From contig CANMJA010000004.1 of assembly GCA_947498055.1 (NCBI GenBank), positions 124,001 through 188,000 of the forward strand: a stretch of DNA of 64,000 bases, in the 5' to 3' direction. Within the stretch, counting starts at the first letter, position 1; every line of letters starts with the position of its first letter. The notes beneath the pieces were generated by a model that saw only the letters and a list, made by a program, of their open reading frames with translations, made no database searches and was not told where the DNA came from. Both the position numbers and the translations under genes were made by a program. The DNA comes from an uncultured Tenacibaculum sp. Its GTDB lineage: Bacteria; Bacteroidota; Bacteroidia; Flavobacteriales; Flavobacteriaceae. Shown in pieces: positions 33,811 to 44,007 of the stretch.

Positions 33811-35685
33811 TTATAAAAGAATTGGGATTTCAACTTTTAAGTTAGATCCTATTCCTATTTTTGAATCTATATTAAAAGTACCTTTTAATTTATGAACTCT
33901 CGATTTTATATTAGTAAGTCCTACCCCATCACTTAATTTTTTAATATTAAACCCTACTCCATCATCTTTAATTTCTAGAATTAGATTATCGGATTTATGA
34001 TAAATAGATACTATGATGTTTTTTGCTTTCGAATGTTTAATAATATTATGTAACGCTTCTTGAATTATTCTATATACATTAAATTTTACTTCTTCGTTAA
34101 AGTTACTCCAAGAAACTTCTGAGGTATTTATATCGTAGCTAAAGTTACCTATCGTGCTTTTTTCTCTTACTATTTTAGTAATCATTTCACTATAGTTCTC
34201 AGAGGTGCTATTTGTGGTATAACTTAGTTTGTGAGAAACGTCTCTAATTTCTCTTTCAATTTCTTGCAATTGGTTTAATAATTTATGGTACTTATCTACT
34301 TCTTCTTTTTCTCCTTTTACTTTTACAAACCCTAATCCGAAACGAGTACCAAATAATTTTCCTAAAATACCATCGTGTAATTCTTGTGCAATTCTATCTC
34401 GTTCTTTATAGGTTGCTTCTGTTTTTTGTAAAGTAGTTTTATATAATAGTTTTTTACGTTTTAGCATAAAAAATAGTATGCTAATTATAATACTTGCTAC
34501 TCCTATAAAAAAAGCAATAAGTTTTAGTTGTCTTTCTTTATAAATTTCTACTTCTTTTTTACTATTCTCCTCTTTTAAAAAAGAGTTTTCTTTTGCTTTT
34601 TTATCGGTTTCATATCTAATTTTAGCAAACTGGTTTTTTAATTCGCGCTCTTTTTGTATTAAACTGTCATTTAGTGTAATGTATTCTTGTAAATACGTTT
34701 TAGATTGTGTGCCTTTTGTTAATTTAGATAGTAATTGCAAAGCTTCTAACCATCGTTTATTGTTGTGGGTTTGTTTTGCGTATTTTATAGCTTCGTTTGC
34801 GTAGTGTTTGGCTTTTGTTAATTGTTTTTTATCTGAATAATACCTTGATAAAAGAGTGTTTGTAATAGCTAAATAATATAAATCATTCTCCCTTTTTCTA
34901 AGAGAAATAACTTCTTTATAATTGCTCAATACAGACGTTTTATTATCAGATTGATATTGACTGAAAGTTAAATTTTCTAATAGTAAAGCGTATTCTAATG
35001 GATACTTTTTTTTAATATTATCTAATCTTAAACCTTCTAAAAAATATTTAATTGCTGTTTCATGTTCTTTTCTTTTCTGATATAGTAACCCTAAATTATT
35101 GTTTACCCTTAAATACCCTAACTCTTGTCGCCTTTTATCTTTAATTAAATTACTAACTAAATGAGCTAATTGATAATATTTAATTGCATCATCATCCTGA
35201 TTTAATTCTTTAGATACTAATCCTAAATTATTGTATAAACTTTCTAAAAAATTATATGATTTCAAAGGTTCTAAATATTGTAGCGATTCTATTGAACTTA
35301 TTTCACTACCTAAATAATCTTTCGCTTTTCTTTGTAACACTGCTATACTCAACAATCTTCTACCAACAGCTAGCGAATCTCCAATTGCTTTAGAAATATC
35401 TTTCGATTTATAATAATAATAAAAAGCACTATCATTTTCATAACGCAATTTATTCTCTAATGCTTTAAAATGGTAATATTTAGCTAACAAAATAGAATCT
35501 TTAGTAAGATTAAAAAGTGAATCCACCTGAATAGTAATACTTTTCAACTTATCAATATCTTTACTGAAAAAAGATTGTCTCCCTTTTTCTATTAATTCAT
35601 TTCTTAAAGAGTTATATACAGAATCTATTTGTTGCGCTTGAGTAGTAAAAAAAATGAGAAAAATTAAAAAAGGTATTCGTTTCAT
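33811..35685 (-). CDS. second TPR-containing sensor histidine kinase, no adjacent regulator
   Basis: 624 residues, clearly paralogous to the kinase at 31419-33257. Stretches around 84-135 and 285-365 are nearly identical, e.g. NSKTYLQEYITLNDSL-like text in both. Signal peptide 1-18, TPR region, transmembrane helix at about 387-408, HisKA_3 His437 (AQELHDGILGKLFG), HATPase_c with DDGVGF and GVGLTNI. The phospho-acceptor region differs from the paralogue, so it may talk to another regulator or modulate the same one. No response regulator gene is attached. Confidence 0.92.
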   Translation of the reverse strand: MKRIPFLIFLIFFTTQAQQIDSVYNSLRNELIEKGRQSFFSKDIDKLKSITIQVDSLFNLTKDSILLAKYYHFKALENKLRYENDSAFYYYYKSKDISKAIGDSLAVGRRLLSIAVLQRKAKDYLGSEISSIESLQYLEPLKSYNFLESLYNNLGLVSKELNQDDDAIKYYQLAHLVSNLIKDKRRQELGYLRVNNNLGLLYQKRKEHETAIKYFLEGLRLDNIKKKYPLEYALLLENLTFSQYQSDNKTSVLSNYKEVISLRKRENDLYYLAITNTLLSRYYSDKKQLTKAKHYANEAIKYAKQTHNNKRWLEALQLLSKLTKGTQSKTYLQEYITLNDSLIQKERELKNQFAKIRYETDKKAKENSFLKEENSKKEVEIYKERQLKLIAFFIGVASIIISILFFMLKRKKLLYKTTLQKTEATYKERDRIAQELHDGILGKLFGTRFGLGFVKVKGEKEEVDKYHKLLNQLQEIEREIRDVSHKLSYTTNSTSENYSEMITKIVREKSTIGNFSYDINTSEVSWSNFNEEVKFNVYRIIQEALHNIIKHSKAKNIIVSIYHKSDNLILEIKDDGVGFNIKKLSDGVGLTNIKSRVHKLKGTFNIDSKIGIGSNLKVEIPILL

Positions 35686-35848
35686 TCGTACTTATTAAAT
35701 CTGTTTTTTAAGGATAATACAAAGTAATCATTTATCACTACATACAAACTATTAGTTTATTTAATTAGACTGTTTTTTAAAGGGTGTAAAGGTTATATGT
35801 ATACGTTTATTATTTCTTAAAACCCTTTTTCCTTGTTTTGTATGATGA

Positions 35849-35896
35849 ACTTCGACTTCGCTCAGTTACCAAACTTTAATTTCGCTCAGCTACTAA
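35849..35896. repeat. two degenerate REP-like copies
   Basis: ACTTCGACTTCGCTCAGTTACC at 35849-35870 and a shorter TTTCGCTCAGCTACT at 35880-35894 are of the same family as the cluster at 33638-33810. Confidence 0.55.
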
Positions 35897-35931
35897 ATGA
35901 ATTTTTTTAATTACTAAATGCTGAAAACAAA

Positions 35932-36459
35932 CTACTTCATTTTACAAAACAAATCCCAAAGTACTACTCCACAACTTACCGATATATTTAAAGAATGTTT
36001 AGTGCCTAATTGCGGAATTTCAATACAGGTATCTGATGCAGAAACCACTTCTTGCTGTACTCCTTTTACTTCGTTGCCAAAAACTACGGCATATTTTTGA
36101 TTTTCTTCTGTAGTAAACTTATCTAACATAGTACTGTTTTCTGCCTGTTCAATAGATAATACTTTTACTCCTTCACTTTTTAATTTTTCAACCAATGTTA
36201 TTGTGTCTTCTGTATGTTCCCATGCAACAGAATCGGTAGATCCTAAAGCTGTTTTATGAATTTCTTTATTAGGCGGAGTTGCAGTTATACCACACAAATA
36301 AATTTTTTCAATTAAAAAAGCATCCGAAGTTCTAAATACCGAACCTACATTATTTAAACTACGAATATTATCTAACACCACAATAATCGGAGTTTTAGGA
36401 GCTTCTTTAAATTCATTAATCGAAATTCTTCCTAATTCGCTATTTCTAAGTTTTCTCAT
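35932..36459 (-). CDS. TrmH/SpoU-family RNA methyltransferase
   Basis: 175 residues. SPOUT fold motifs: LDNIRSLNNVGSVFRTSDA (motif 1), VVFGNEVKGV (motif 2) and IPQLGTKHSLNISVSCGVV (motif 3, with the trefoil-knot SAM site). It 2'-O-methylates tRNA or rRNA. ATG 36459 is chosen over an upstream TTG. Transcribed divergently from mutS. Confidence 0.92.
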   Translation of the reverse strand: MRKLRNSELGRISINEFKEAPKTPIIVVLDNIRSLNNVGSVFRTSDAFLIEKIYLCGITATPPNKEIHKTALGSTDSVAWEHTEDTITLVEKLKSEGVKVLSIEQAENSTMLDKFTTEENQKYAVVFGNEVKGVQQEVVSASDTCIEIPQLGTKHSLNISVSCGVVLWDLFCKMK

Positions 36460-36617
36460 TTTCAATTATCATTTAACAGTTATCAGTTATCAATTTATTA
36501 AAAAGGTGACACCTTGTATTCAGTTATCAGTATGTCTATTGATAATTGATCCCCGATAATTAATAATTGAACCGACTATTTTCTATCTTCGCAAAACTAA
36601 TCTAAAAATCGATACCC

Positions 36618-39227
36618 TTGGCAAAAACAAAGGCAAAAAAGGTAACTCCATTAATGCAACAATACAACGGTATTAAGGCTAAATACCCAGATGCTATGTT
36701 GCTTTTTCGTGTAGGAGATTTTTATGAAACTTTTGGAGATGATGCTGTAAAAGCTTCTGAGGTTTTAGGTATTGTATTAACCAAAAGAGGTGCTGGTAGC
36801 GAAAGTGAAACTGCTTTGGCTGGTTTTCCGCACCATTCCTTAAACACCTATTTACCCAAGTTGGTAAAAGCGGGTCATAGGGTGGCTATTTGCGATCAGT
36901 TAGAAGACCCAAAAATGACCAAAAAGATTGTAAAACGTGGTGTTACTGAATTAGTAACTCCTGGAGTTGCTTTAAATGATGAAGTATTACAATCGAAAAC
37001 CAATAACTTTTTAGCAGCTGTTCATTTTGATAAGAAACAATTAGGTGTTTCGTTTTTAGATGTATCTACTGGTGAGTTTTTAATTGCTCAAGGAGATATT
37101 TCTTATATCGATAAATTATTACAAAACTTTTCGCCAAGTGAAGTTTTAGTACAAAAACAACACAAACAACCATTTTTAGAAGCCTTTACCAACCGATTTC
37201 ATACTTTTTATTTAGAAGATTGGGTGTTTCAAAAAGATTATGGTTATGAAACCTTAATCAATCATTTTAAAGTAAAAACATTACAAGGTTTTGGTGTAGA
37301 AGAATTAGTGCCTGGTATTGTAGCGGGTGGCGCTATTATGTATTACTTATCGGAAACGCAACATAATAAATTAGAGCACATACAATCGATTGGCAGAATT
37401 GCGGAAGATTTATATGTATGGATGGATCGATTTACGGTACGTAATTTAGAATTGTATGGTGGTAATTCTGTAAACGCTGTTTCTTTATTAAATGTTATTG
37501 ATAAAACGATTTCTCCTATGGGGGGTCGTTTATTAAAACGTTGGTTGGCACTTCCTTTAAAAGATTTAAAACCCATACAACAACGCCAAGAACAGGTACA
37601 GTTTTTAATAGAAAATGAAGCTTTTTTTGATACCATTACTTATCAATTAAAACAAATTTCTGATATAGAGCGTTTAATTTCTAAAGTGGCTACAGGTAAG
37701 GTTTCTCCTAGAGAAGTAGTTTTGTTAAAAAACTCCTTAAAAGCCATTCTACCAATTAAAAAAGCTGCCGAAGCAACTAAAAATGCCACGGTTAAAATGA
37801 TTGGTTCGTTAATTAAGGATTGTAAGGATTTAATCGATAAAATTTCTACTACTTTATTTGACGATGCGCCTGTACATATTAACAAAGGAAATGCCATTGC
37901 TAATAATATTTCTGAAGAATTAGATGAATTACGAAGCATTTCTAACTCGGGTAAAGAATATTTAGATGAAATGTTAGCCCGTGAAACCGACCGTACAGGT
38001 ATTACAAGTTTAAAAATTGCCTTTAATAATGTATTTGGGTACTATATAGAAGTACGAAATACGCATAAAGATAAAGTACCTGAAGATTGGATTCGTAAAC
38101 AAACCTTGGTAAATGCCGAGCGTTATATTACGGAAGAATTAAAGGAATATGAAGCTAAAATATTAGGTGCAGAAGATAAAATTCAGTTATTAGAGGCGGA
38201 ATTGTTTGCTGATTTGATTCAGTTTATTATTCAGTATGTACAAGAGGTACAAAGCAATGCACAATTAATAGCTCAATTAGACTGTTTATTATCGTTTGCC
38301 AACTTAGCAAAAGAAAATAAATATGTGCGTCCGTTAATAGATGAAAGTACCGATATTGATATTAAAAATGGGCGTCATCCGGTAATTGAAAAACAATTGG
38401 CTATTGGTGACGAGTACATTGCTAATGATGTTGTTTTAAATAGAACAGAACAGCAAATTATTATGATTACGGGACCAAACATGTCGGGTAAATCTGCCAT
38501 CCTTCGTCAAACTGCTTTAATTGTTTTGTTAGCACAAATGGGAAGTTTTGTGCCTGCTAATGAAGCTCGTATTGGTTTGGTTGATAAAATTTTTACGCGT
38601 GTTGGTGCTAGTGATAATATTTCTATGGGAGAGTCTACTTTTATGGTAGAAATGAATGAAACAGCTTCTATATTAAATAATATATCGGAACGTAGTTTGG
38701 TGTTGTTAGATGAAATTGGCCGTGGTACCTCAACCTACGATGGTATTTCTATTGCTTGGGCTATTGCAGAGTATTTACACGAGCACCCAAGTAAAGCAAA
38801 AACATTGTTTGCTACGCATTATCATGAATTAAATGAAATGACGAGTACCTTCGATCGTATTAAAAACTTTAATGTTTCGGTAAAGGAATTAAAGGATAGT
38901 ATTATCTTTTTACGAAAATTAGTGGCAGGTGGTAGTAATCATAGTTTTGGTATTCATGTAGCCAAATTAGCGGGCATGCCAAATGTAGTGATTAGAAAGG
39001 CAAACAAAATTCTAAAAAAATTAGAGGAAAACAATTCGCATAAAGAGGTAAAAGATACCTTGAATGATGTGCAACATGATGATTTACAAATGAGCTTTTT
39101 TCAGTTAGATGATCCGTTGTTAGAGGAAATTCGCGATGAAATTTTAGCAACTAATATTGATACACTTACGCCTATTGAAGCACTGATGAAATTAAATGAG
39201 ATTAAACGTATGTTGGTGAAGAAGTAA
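36618..39227 (+). CDS. mutS: DNA mismatch repair protein MutS, TTG start
   Basis: 869 residues. The mismatch-recognition motif FYETF ([10 protein letters not shown], residues about 34-43), clamp domains, Walker A GPNMSGKS, Walker [15 protein letters not shown] and the HTH near the C-terminus are all present. It recognises base mismatches and recruits MutL. The start is TTG at 36618: the conserved [11 protein letters not shown] segment begins within 12 residues and no earlier ATG exists. Confidence 0.97.
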   Translation: MAKTKAKKVTPLMQQYNGIKAKYPDAMLLFRVGDFYETFGDDAVKASEVLGIVLTKRGAGSESETALAGFPHHSLNTYLPKLVKAGHRVAICDQLEDPKMTKKIVKRGVTELVTPGVALNDEVLQSKTNNFLAAVHFDKKQLGVSFLDVSTGEFLIAQGDISYIDKLLQNFSPSEVLVQKQHKQPFLEAFTNRFHTFYLEDWVFQKDYGYETLINHFKVKTLQGFGVEELVPGIVAGGAIMYYLSETQHNKLEHIQSIGRIAEDLYVWMDRFTVRNLELYGGNSVNAVSLLNVIDKTISPMGGRLLKRWLALPLKDLKPIQQRQEQVQFLIENEAFFDTITYQLKQISDIERLISKVATGKVSPREVVLLKNSLKAILPIKKAAEATKNATVKMIGSLIKDCKDLIDKISTTLFDDAPVHINKGNAIANNISEELDELRSISNSGKEYLDEMLARETDRTGITSLKIAFNNVFGYYIEVRNTHKDKVPEDWIRKQTLVNAERYITEELKEYEAKILGAEDKIQLLEAELFADLIQFIIQYVQEVQSNAQLIAQLDCLLSFANLAKENKYVRPLIDESTDIDIKNGRHPVIEKQLAIGDEYIANDVVLNRTEQQIIMITGPNMSGKSAILRQTALIVLLAQMGSFVPANEARIGLVDKIFTRVGASDNISMGESTFMVEMNETASILNNISERSLVLLDEIGRGTSTYDGISIAWAIAEYLHEHPSKAKTLFATHYHELNEMTSTFDRIKNFNVSVKELKDSIIFLRKLVAGGSNHSFGIHVAKLAGMPNVVIRKANKILKKLEENNSHKEVKDTLNDVQHDDLQMSFFQLDDPLLEEIRDEILATNIDTLTPIEALMKLNEIKRMLVKK

Positions 39228-39372
39228 AAATTATTTTTTGCTCTCTAAATATTCATTGAATATATATTAAAATTTTTATCTCAAGTAGAATTTGAACTAC
39301 GAGATTAAGTGGTTGATAAAAACGCATAAAATAATTAACTCTTTTAAATTAAACGAATATTTAGATTCTTTT

Positions 39373-39522
39373 TTAATATATTACAAGATTTAAATAAGAC
39401 GATATATCTAAATTAAAACTTGTTTTAGATGCTTTAAATAATGTTAAAAAGAATTTACTTGGTTTCTTTATTTCAACCAACGTGTTGTATAAATCGAATA
39501 CAATAATTTTTGTTTTTTTCAT
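39373..39522 (-). pseudogene. 5' remnant of a HAD-family hydrolase gene
   Basis: 49 codons starting MKKTKIIVFDLYNTLVEIKK. VFDLYNTLV is HAD motif I with the nucleophile Asp. The frame stops after LNLVIY, and the following ~140 bp to the end of mutS contain no continuing HAD motifs. In the 440-bp gap between mutS and folE this appears to be all that is left of a hydrolase gene. Confidence 0.6.
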
Positions 39523-39668
39523 TTATTTAAAATGGTACATATACGATTTAAGATGGTCTAATTTACTTTATGATTAACCCTTAACAAAGCAAATGATTTA
39601 AACACAGCACTGATATTTAAAGCACAAATTATATTTTGTAAATCGTATTGTACCAAATTTAAAATAAA

Positions 39669-40328
39669 TTATTCTATATTTTTTAAATTACAAATTCTAA
39701 AAAACTCATTTCGAACACTAATTTCATTAAAACAACCACCATATTCTAGTGTTGTAGTAAAACTATTTTTGTCTTTTATTCCTCTTGATGACACACATAA
39801 GTGTTTTGCATTTATAAGAATAATTACATCTTCCGTTTCTAATATTTCTTGAAAATCTTTTAGTATTTGTAGGCATAATCTTTCCTGTACTTGCGGACGG
39901 TGCGAATAATAATCGACCAAACGATTCATTTTTGAAAGTCCTATTACTTTATCTTTTGGTATATACGCTACATGTGCATATCCTGTAATTGGTAAAAAAT
40001 GATGCTCGCAAGAAGAATCGATAGTTATATTTTGCTCCACTAACATTTTTCGGTATCCATACTTGTTTTCAAAAGTGGACATTTTTGGTTTATTGGCTGG
40101 ATTTAAACCATAAAAAAGCTCTTTTACATACATCTTAGCAAATCTGTACGGGGTGCCTGATAAACTATCATCCGATAAATCTAAGCCCAACTCCTCCATA
40201 ATCTTAGAAAAATAATGCTGAATATTCTCTATTTTTTCTTCGTCTGATTTTTCAAAAGCATTTGCAAGCATAGGAGTCTTTAAACTCGTTAAAATATGAT
40301 TGTCTCCTATATGATCGTGTGTATCCAT
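39669..40328 (-). CDS. folE: GTP cyclohydrolase I
   Basis: 219 residues. Zn ligands Cys107 and His110 (SSCEHHFLP) and Cys178 (HLCVSSRG), plus IPKDKVIGLSKMNRLVDYY and RPQVQERL, are all present. The enzyme makes dihydroneopterin triphosphate from GTP. It lies 12 nt after merC, and both are probably transcribed from the promoter overlapping the Zur-like palindrome, hinting at zinc-linked expression. The N-terminal 30 residues are less conserved. Confidence 0.95.
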   Translation of the reverse strand: MDTHDHIGDNHILTSLKTPMLANAFEKSDEEKIENIQHYFSKIMEELGLDLSDDSLSGTPYRFAKMYVKELFYGLNPANKPKMSTFENKYGYRKMLVEQNITIDSSCEHHFLPITGYAHVAYIPKDKVIGLSKMNRLVDYYSHRPQVQERLCLQILKDFQEILETEDVIILINAKHLCVSSRGIKDKNSFTTTLEYGGCFNEISVRNEFFRICNLKNIE

Positions 40329-40340
40329 TTTATCAGAAAT

Positions 40341-40739
40341 TTAATTGTTAGCACAGCATTTCTCATTAGTACATTGACAATACTTATGATTATAAATATG
40401 TAAAAAAACCAAACTTAAAGAAGGAATGTAAATACTTTCTTCTACCAAATAAATTAAAGAAAGATGTTCATTTAGTATTATAAAAAAAAGTAAAACCCAA
40501 CAAAACCATAATGCATATTTCATCCATGTTTTTGAAGTTGTTTTTGCAGATATGTGTATTGCATAAAACGAGATAATTAAAAATAAATAGTCGATAATAC
40601 CCCACCAACTAGGTGTTGAACTACAACAAGCCATAGAATGAGACTTAGCAACAAATAAGAAAGGTGTAAAAACACAATGTATTAAACATAATCCACTAGA
40701 TAAAGCTCCTAATACATTTGATTTTTGTACTAATATCAT
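40341..40739 (-). CDS. MerC-domain membrane protein
   Basis: 132 residues from ATG 40739. The first helix contains LCLIHCVFTPFLF with the paired Cys region of MerC proteins. About four membrane helices follow, then a Cys-rich tail (YCQCTNEKCCANN). MerC proteins move heavy metals; next to a Fur-family gene and folE a zinc role is likely. The start follows from the -7 box at 40769-40776, which lies downstream of longer possible starts. Confidence 0.82.
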   Translation of the reverse strand: MILVQKSNVLGALSSGLCLIHCVFTPFLFVAKSHSMACCSSTPSWWGIIDYLFLIISFYAIHISAKTTSKTWMKYALWFCWVLLFFIILNEHLSLIYLVEESIYIPSLSLVFLHIYNHKYCQCTNEKCCANN

Positions 40740-40768
40740 TGATTTTTTTAATTTAGTAATTTGCAAAG

Positions 40769-40776
40769 CAAAAGTA
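40769..40776 (-). promoter_or_regulatory. -7 box of merC-folE (TACTTTTG)
   Basis: TAnnTTTG on the minus strand with a TTG -33 element 20 nt upstream (40799-40797). The -33 element lies inside the palindrome at 40791-40807, so a bound repressor would block the polymerase. Confidence 0.7.
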
Positions 40777-40790
40777 CATTAATTATTTTA

Positions 40791-40807
40791 TTGCAACAAA
40801 GTTGCGT
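40791..40807. promoter_or_regulatory. putative Zur operator
   Basis: TTGCAAC-AAA-GTTGCGT with a perfect 13-bp core GCAAC-AAA-GTTGC, set in the divergent promoter region between merC-folE and the Fur-family gene. Fur-family sites are often AT-rich palindromes of this size. Auto-regulation is inferred. Confidence 0.65.
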
Positions 40808-40820
40808 TAACCTTATTTTT

Positions 40821-41201
40821 ATGGGAATTATTAGAAAAACAAAAGCAGTAAAAATGCTGTTAAACTTATTTGAACCAGGCTTAAAAGCAATTTTGGCTGT
40901 AGATTTAATAGAACAACTAAAAAATGAAATGAATAAAACTACCGTGTATCGCGCTCTAGATAGGTTAGAAAATGAAGGAATTATTCATTCTTTTGTTGGA
41001 AAAAACGGATTGAAATGGTATGCAAAATGTAATCACTGTACCTCACATGAACATAATGATGTTCACCCTCATTTTCAATGTACTGTTTGTAAAAAAGTTA
41101 CTTGTTTGTCTACAGAAATAGCCATACCAAAAATAAAAAACTATGCTATTGATAGTGCTTCTGTCTTTTTAACAGGAAAGTGTTCTGATTGTAACTCCTA
41201 A
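40821..41201 (+). CDS. Fur-family metalloregulator, probably Zur
   Basis: 126 residues from ATG 40821. Winged HTH with TTVYRALDRLENEGIIH (about 40-56), a His-rich hinge HCTSHEHNDVHPHF (72-85) and two CxxC structural zinc pairs (C87/C90 and C121/C124). The absence of the classic HHDH Fur motif and the linkage to merC and folE favour zinc as the signal. Transcribed divergently over a shared palindrome. Confidence 0.85.
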   Translation: MGIIRKTKAVKMLLNLFEPGLKAILAVDLIEQLKNEMNKTTVYRALDRLENEGIIHSFVGKNGLKWYAKCNHCTSHEHNDVHPHFQCTVCKKVTCLSTEIAIPKIKNYAIDSASVFLTGKCSDCNS

Positions 41202-41265
41202 AATTTATGCTTGTTTATAGTTATAATTAAAAGTCTTTATTTTATTTATCATACATAAAAAACAG

Positions 41266-41745
41266 CTAATTGTTAACTATAAAAATATCATCTTCTGTTT
41301 TAAACACTTCATCATTTCCACAGGAAATCAAAAAATAACCTGCTCCATTTTCTTTAATTTCATAAATAAAAGTATTATTCCAACCATCTTCTAATAAATT
41401 TTCTCGTAATGGGTTATTTCTAATAATAATTCGCAATTCATTAGGATATTTTCCAAAAACTTGTTTTTCTTTTTCTAACAACTCTTTTATCTCAGTTAAT
41501 TTTTTAATAGTAATTTGTTTGTTTGATGAAGAAGGAAAAAATATTATAATAAGAAAAGAAATAAAACCTAAAACAGCTAATAAAATATATACTCTTTGAT
41601 TTGGTGAAATCATTCGTTTTATAGGTAAATTATTTGCTTTTTCGTATGCACGTCTTCTCTTTTTCTTTTTTCTAAAGAAAAACTCTTGAATAGTTAAACC
41701 TATTTCTGCTACCAATTCTAATAAAGAGGCTATCAATTCTCCCAT
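41266..41745 (-). CDS. membrane protein with GspG-like C-terminal domain
   Basis: 159 residues from ATG 41745. A basic segment FFFRKKKKRRR, one membrane helix at about 51-71, and a C-terminal domain with YPNEL, DGWNNTFIYEI and SCGNDEVFKTEDDI, which matches the Ca-binding end of major pseudopilins. The N-terminal prepilin cleavage motif is missing, so it is not a pilin. Role unknown. Confidence 0.65.
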   Translation of the reverse strand: MGELIASLLELVAEIGLTIQEFFFRKKKKRRRAYEKANNLPIKRMISPNQRVYILLAVLGFISFLIIIFFPSSSNKQITIKKLTEIKELLEKEKQVFGKYPNELRIIIRNNPLRENLLEDGWNNTFIYEIKENGAGYFLISCGNDEVFKTEDDIFIVNN

Positions 41746-41759
41746 AAAAACAATTGAAG

Positions 41760-41797
41760 CAAATTTACAAATACAAACATTAATATAATTATTTTTG
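41760..41797. promoter_or_regulatory. divergent -7 boxes
   Basis: TAAATTTG on the minus strand (41767-41760) for the gene at 41745, and TATTTTTG on the plus strand (41790-41797) for the gene at 41818. Both are perfect TAnnTTTG matches and support the chosen starts. Confidence 0.65.
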
Positions 41798-41817
41798 AAT
41801 ACCATAAAATCATGTAA

Positions 41818-42618
41818 ATGAAACACCAACAAGCACTAGACAAATTAGCAGCAAAGTTTGTTGTAAAATCGATAGAAGAAGATATAACACGATTAATGAT
41901 TAAAGGAATGTCTTTTGCTAAAAACAAATCGATTTCAAATATTAACGATTATGTTATTCCCTTGTTATTAAATCGATGGAATTGTGTGTTTTTGGCAAAA
42001 AATGGATTACAAAAACATTATAAAGAAACTGTTACTTTAGCTTTTGCCATTTTATTACATAAATATGGTTTATCGGATATAAAAATTAACAAAAAAGCAA
42101 TTGAAGCCATAGACACATTGAATGAAGGAGCTGTTTTAAGTGATGATTTTTTTAGAAAATCTGAAGACATAAAAAACTTGCTATTATCCACACCAAAAAC
42201 CTTAACCAAAAAACCTGCTCGTATAGAAAGTCTTACTTTTTATAGAGCAAAAGATGTAATCTCAATACATTACAAAGAAAAATATTATTGTGCATATATT
42301 TTAAAAATTACTGGTGTAAACGAAAGTCCCATGCTTGAGTTTTATGATGCCGTTTTTAATGAAAAACCACAATTAAAAGATGTAATAAATTTGAAAGCAA
42401 GAGGAAAAAAACTAAATGACGGTAAAAAATATATTTCTCGTCATGCCGTTTATGGAATGAAAAATTTACCTGATTTAGCGAATCAAATTCATTTAATAGG
42501 ATCTTGTATCGATAGTAAAAGTGCGCCTAACAACTTACACTTAGAAAAACCTAATGGAATTTACACCGTCAGCAACTTATTTTCTTTACAAAAAACAATA
42601 GATTCATTATTCGATTAA
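41818..42618 (+). CDS. conserved hypothetical protein
   Basis: 266 residues, no signal peptide, predicted mixed alpha/beta. The N-terminal half is helical (KHQQALDKLAAKF and a helix-rich segment to about 130). The C-terminal half begins LTFYRAKDVISIHYKEKYYC and is beta-rich. I do not recognise the family. It is 5 nt upstream of a MATE gene and probably co-transcribed with it. Confidence 0.6.
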   Translation: MKHQQALDKLAAKFVVKSIEEDITRLMIKGMSFAKNKSISNINDYVIPLLLNRWNCVFLAKNGLQKHYKETVTLAFAILLHKYGLSDIKINKKAIEAIDTLNEGAVLSDDFFRKSEDIKNLLLSTPKTLTKKPARIESLTFYRAKDVISIHYKEKYYCAYILKITGVNESPMLEFYDAVFNEKPQLKDVINLKARGKKLNDGKKYISRHAVYGMKNLPDLANQIHLIGSCIDSKSAPNNLHLEKPNGIYTVSNLFSLQKTIDSLFD

Positions 42619-42623
42619 AAATA

Positions 42624-43964
42624 ATGCAAGAACAACACAACACTAGTTTTAAATACATTAACAAATTAGCAATACCTGCATTAATCACAGGAGTAGCAGA
42701 ACCTTTACTTTCTACAACCGATTTAGCTATTGTTGGAAACATAGATCAAAATGCTACAGAAAGTATTGCTGCTATTGGTATTGTTGGTGCGTTTTTATCG
42801 ATGCTTATTTGGGTTTTCGGACAAACACGTAGCGGTATTTCTTCTATTGTATCGCAATATGTAGGTGCTAATAAATTAGAAGGCATTAAAACATTACCAG
42901 CACAAGCTACTACAATTATTGTGGGAGTAAGTTTTTTTATTTTGTTAATAAGTTATCCGTTTTCTAAACAAATATTTCAGTTTTATAATGCTTCTGGTGT
43001 AGTGTTAGAGTATGCTGTTTCTTATTATAAAATTAGAGTTTTTGGTTTTCCGTTTACATTACTAACTATTGCCATTTTTGGTACATTTAGAGGCTTACAA
43101 AACACTTTTTATCCCATGGTTATTGCTATTGTTGGGACTCTGGTAAATATTGTTTTAGATATTGCTTTTGTATATGGAATTGAAGGTTACATTCCTGCAA
43201 TGAATATTCAAGGAGCCGCGTATGCAAGCATTATTGCGCAAATAATTATGGCCTTAATTTCGGTAATTCTTTTGTATAAAAAAACGCCTATTTCTTTACA
43301 CTTTAAAATGCCTTTGCATGAAGAAATTCCTCGATTTATTACCATGGTTTTAAATTTATTTTTAAGAACTATTGCTTTAAATATTGCTTTATATTTAGGT
43401 ACTTCTTATGCTACCTCATATGGTAATGAATATATTGCTGCTTATACCATTGGACTTAATTTATGGTTAATGGGCGCTTTTATTATTGACGGATATTCTT
43501 CTGCTGGAAATATTTTATCAGGAAAATTATTAGGTGCAAAAGCATATAAAACACTTATTAAATTAGGCAATCGATTAATTTTATATGGTTTTTTACAAGG
43601 CATATTTATTGCTCTTATTGGTTTTGTTTTTTATACTCCTATCGGATTACTTTTTACTAAAGAACCTTTAGTTTTAAAAGAATTCTACAAGGTATTTTGG
43701 ATAATTTTATTAATGCAACCTTTTTGTTCGTTGGCTTTTATTTTTGATGGAATGTTTAAAGGTTTAGGAGAAATGGCTTTTCTACGAAATTTATTGTTAC
43801 TTGCTACTACTATTGTTTTTATTCCTGTATTATTAATTTTTAATTTTTTAGAATATAAACTATATGCTATTTGGATTGCTTTTTTTGTTTGGATTATTGC
43901 TCGTGGAATTCCTTTAATTTTTAAATTTAGAAGCAAATTTTTAACACTTGCTCAAAAATTGTAA
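42624..43964 (+). CDS. MATE-family efflux transporter (DinF-like)
   Basis: 446 residues with twelve membrane helices. The first repeat has LAIPALITGVAEPLLSTTDL and the second starts near 230, as in MATE exporters that use H+ or Na+ gradients. It exports cationic drugs or metabolites. Substrate cannot be told from sequence. Confidence 0.93.
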   Translation: MQEQHNTSFKYINKLAIPALITGVAEPLLSTTDLAIVGNIDQNATESIAAIGIVGAFLSMLIWVFGQTRSGISSIVSQYVGANKLEGIKTLPAQATTIIVGVSFFILLISYPFSKQIFQFYNASGVVLEYAVSYYKIRVFGFPFTLLTIAIFGTFRGLQNTFYPMVIAIVGTLVNIVLDIAFVYGIEGYIPAMNIQGAAYASIIAQIIMALISVILLYKKTPISLHFKMPLHEEIPRFITMVLNLFLRTIALNIALYLGTSYATSYGNEYIAAYTIGLNLWLMGAFIIDGYSSAGNILSGKLLGAKAYKTLIKLGNRLILYGFLQGIFIALIGFVFYTPIGLLFTKEPLVLKEFYKVFWIILLMQPFCSLAFIFDGMFKGLGEMAFLRNLLLLATTIVFIPVLLIFNFLEYKLYAIWIAFFVWIIARGIPLIFKFRSKFLTLAQKL

Positions 43965-44007
43965 TTTTGATATACTTTTAAAAATGCTTTGCGTATAAAA
44001 ATAGTCT

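Noticed and set aside
39228..39372. Possible tRNA-like text near TAGAATTTGAACTACGAGA
   Set aside because: No cloverleaf can be drawn and the acceptor stem is missing.
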